A stretch of DNA of 64,000 nt from Lumbricus terrestris (lineage: Eukaryota; Annelida; Clitellata; Crassiclitellata; Lumbricidae): positions 17,795,149 through 17,859,148 of the forward strand of contig OX457052.1 in the NCBI GenBank assembly GCA_949752735.1. The letters are read 5' to 3'. The notes beneath the pieces were generated by a model. That model had not been told where the DNA came from. It searched no databases and saw nothing but the letters and a program-made list of their open reading frames with translations. The position numbers and the translations under genes were made by a program. Within the stretch, counting starts at the first letter, position 1; each line of letters begins with the position of its first letter. Positions 62,597-64,000 of this stretch are shown here, one piece after another.

Positions 62597-62663
62597 ATGT
62601 TCTTAGCAGAAGCTGTTGGAATGGCTGCGAAGATTGCTGCGATCATCTGCGTTTTGCTTTGCG
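62597..62663 (+). CDS. Candidate signal-peptide exon of a further gene
   Basis: MFLAEAVGMAAKIAAIICVL then LC, donor GCG/GTAAGT, 22 codons plus one base (phase 1), as in the other first exons here. Sequence is not obviously paralogous. No downstream exon found before the window end. Confidence 0.4.
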
Positions 62664-62769
62664 GTAAGTTGTCTATTCTAACTTTCCATTTCTGATGTTG
62701 CAGGATTTCCAAACTACAAAAGTATTTTGGTTGAGGACAACCTGTCACTTTACCTGCATTACCTGACAT

Positions 62770-62914
62770 CATAGGCGCAACCACCCTATGGAACCCACGG
62801 GACGCGTCCCCCCAACTTTTGAGAGGTCCCCCTAACTTTATTATTATGGTCCCCCAACTTTTAGGACGTGATTCATTTGGTCCCCTCAACTTTTAGGACG
62901 TGATTGCACCTGTG
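62770..62914. mobile_element. 145-bp hAT-like MITE, copy 2
   Basis: Same ends as 5838-5984 and a perfect 8-bp duplication CCTGACAT (62762-62769, 62915-62922). Confidence 0.85.
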
Positions 62915-62992
62915 CCTGACATATAGCATAGTCAGATTCCGCATGATCTTTATTGAAACCCGTGCAAATGAATAATTAAAGGCCTAGGCCAG

Positions 62993-63065
62993 TGATTTTC
63001 AACCGGGGTTCCGCGGAACCCCTGGGTTCCGCGGGCGTCGGCCAGGGGTTCCGCGGCAGTTTGGT
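62993..63065 (+). mobile_element. Solo hAT-like end
   Basis: CAGTGATTTTCAACCGGGGT then TCCGCGGAACCC; second end not seen. Confidence 0.45.
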
Positions 63066-64000
63066 AGAAATTTTAGTGCACCGACTGAAATCCTAAAAGA
63101 ATCAGCAATGAGTAGATTCTTTTCCAACCTTTAGTCATTCTTGCTTAAAAAACATTATTACGTGAATGTATTGTTTTTTCTATAGGCCAATTATGTCGTT
63201 CAATATTTGTTTTTCTGAAGGCGCTTGCATCAAGTAGGCCTACGTTTCCAACTGTCCAGTCGGACAAAGCATTTTTATCATTGGTTTAAAACTATTTGAA
63301 CACTCGAGATCTGTTCTGACTAAACAGAATGTGATGATCACTCGACCAACGACTTGTTTGGCTACTTAGTTCCTCTTTTGAACAGTTCATTTTGAAGAGC
63401 CAATGGTTAAATTTCTCATCCAGAGTTAGCGGGTAGGCCTATTCAAAATTTTGCAAATGTAAAGGCTGAGCATTGAGCACTATATTTGTCTGTAATATCT
63501 TTAATCGACAGGCCTAGGCCCTATACACTGTCTATTTGCTTCTCGGAAAGTCACATTAGATGTGTGAAATTAGGATAAAATGTGTGATTATTGTGACAGA
63601 ATCACTTTTCAGGTGCAGGGATAACTAGCAAACGAAGCTGACACTGTGCAAATAAGCTGAGGCCCCATTCACTCACCACACTCATGACGTTTGAGCCCCC
63701 AAAAGATTCATTTATGTTGAAGATCAATCATTATGCGTCTGCCTACGTACCGGTATCTCTCTACGATGCGTCCAAGACTCAATCCAAGCAAAAATTTGCA
63801 GTAGATCTAAACTCGAACAAATACTTTAGGCCTAATACAACTTGTCCATTACATTGATCCAGAAGAGAACACAATTTTAGTTTCATTTTTTAATACTCTA
63901 TCCGTCTGTCAGATGGATTGATAGTAACTTTGTTGGCGAAATAGAGCAGAAATACAGTTATTTTTCACTTACACTATAGGTTCTAGAATTCTAAAGTAAG
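63066..64000. other. No supported feature
   Basis: AT-rich, with TAGGCCTA-type octamers; no exon or known repeat recognised. Confidence 0.4.

Overview
The window is animal (metazoan) DNA, not prokaryotic. It has short exons with GT/AG borders and consistent codon phases, long AT-rich introns, signal-peptide exons, tRNA-derived SINEs, non-LTR retrotransposon pieces, hAT, mariner, piggyBac and Helitron-like elements, and many microsatellites. The self-complementary octamer TAGGCCTA is very frequent, and one element (57638-58346) is a foldback built of short subrepeats, reminiscent of sea urchin TU elements. I infer a marine deuterostome, perhaps an echinoderm; that assignment is tentative.

The main content is a cluster of related, single-pass (type I) receptor-like genes on both strands that I assembled from splice signals and reading phase. 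Plus strand: gene A (26308-32912), gene B (35630-40568), gene C (45791-48003, broken), a relic first exon (49260-49348) and gene D (51287-58571). Minus strand: gene E (21172 down to 12906) and a tandem copy, gene F (4846 down to the window start, incomplete). A further candidate signal exon lies at 62597-62663. The shared plan is a signal exon ending in phase 1, one or two phase 1-1 ectodomain exons (PAN/Apple-like in A, B, E and F; chitin-binding CBM14-like in C and D), a Thr/Ser-rich or EPAA-repeat stalk, a phase 1-0 transmembrane exon ending with a Tyr-x-x-Leu/Ile motif, and a tail exon. In A, B and D the tail carries a second YxxL/I, making an ITAM-like pair split by the last intron. No named gene was recognised, so symbols are left empty.

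Layout: 1-7505 and about 16441-23725 are two diverged copies of a roughly 16.4-kb tandem duplication holding the 5' parts of F and E. 7506-16440 holds transposon-rich DNA and the 3' exons of E. 23726-26300 is repeats leading to gene A. 26308-40568 holds A and B. 41000-45700 is repeats and the upstream region of C. 45791-58571 holds C, the relic and D, whose upstream regions are paralogous. 58572-64000 holds a CR1-like LINE invaded by huge CT arrays, an 86-91-bp tandem repeat, a possible next gene start and MITEs.

Taken together the genes look like a fast-evolving recognition family: swappable ectodomains, repeat-length-variable stalks and tyrosine-motif tails. Immune or self/non-self recognition is an inference from architecture only.
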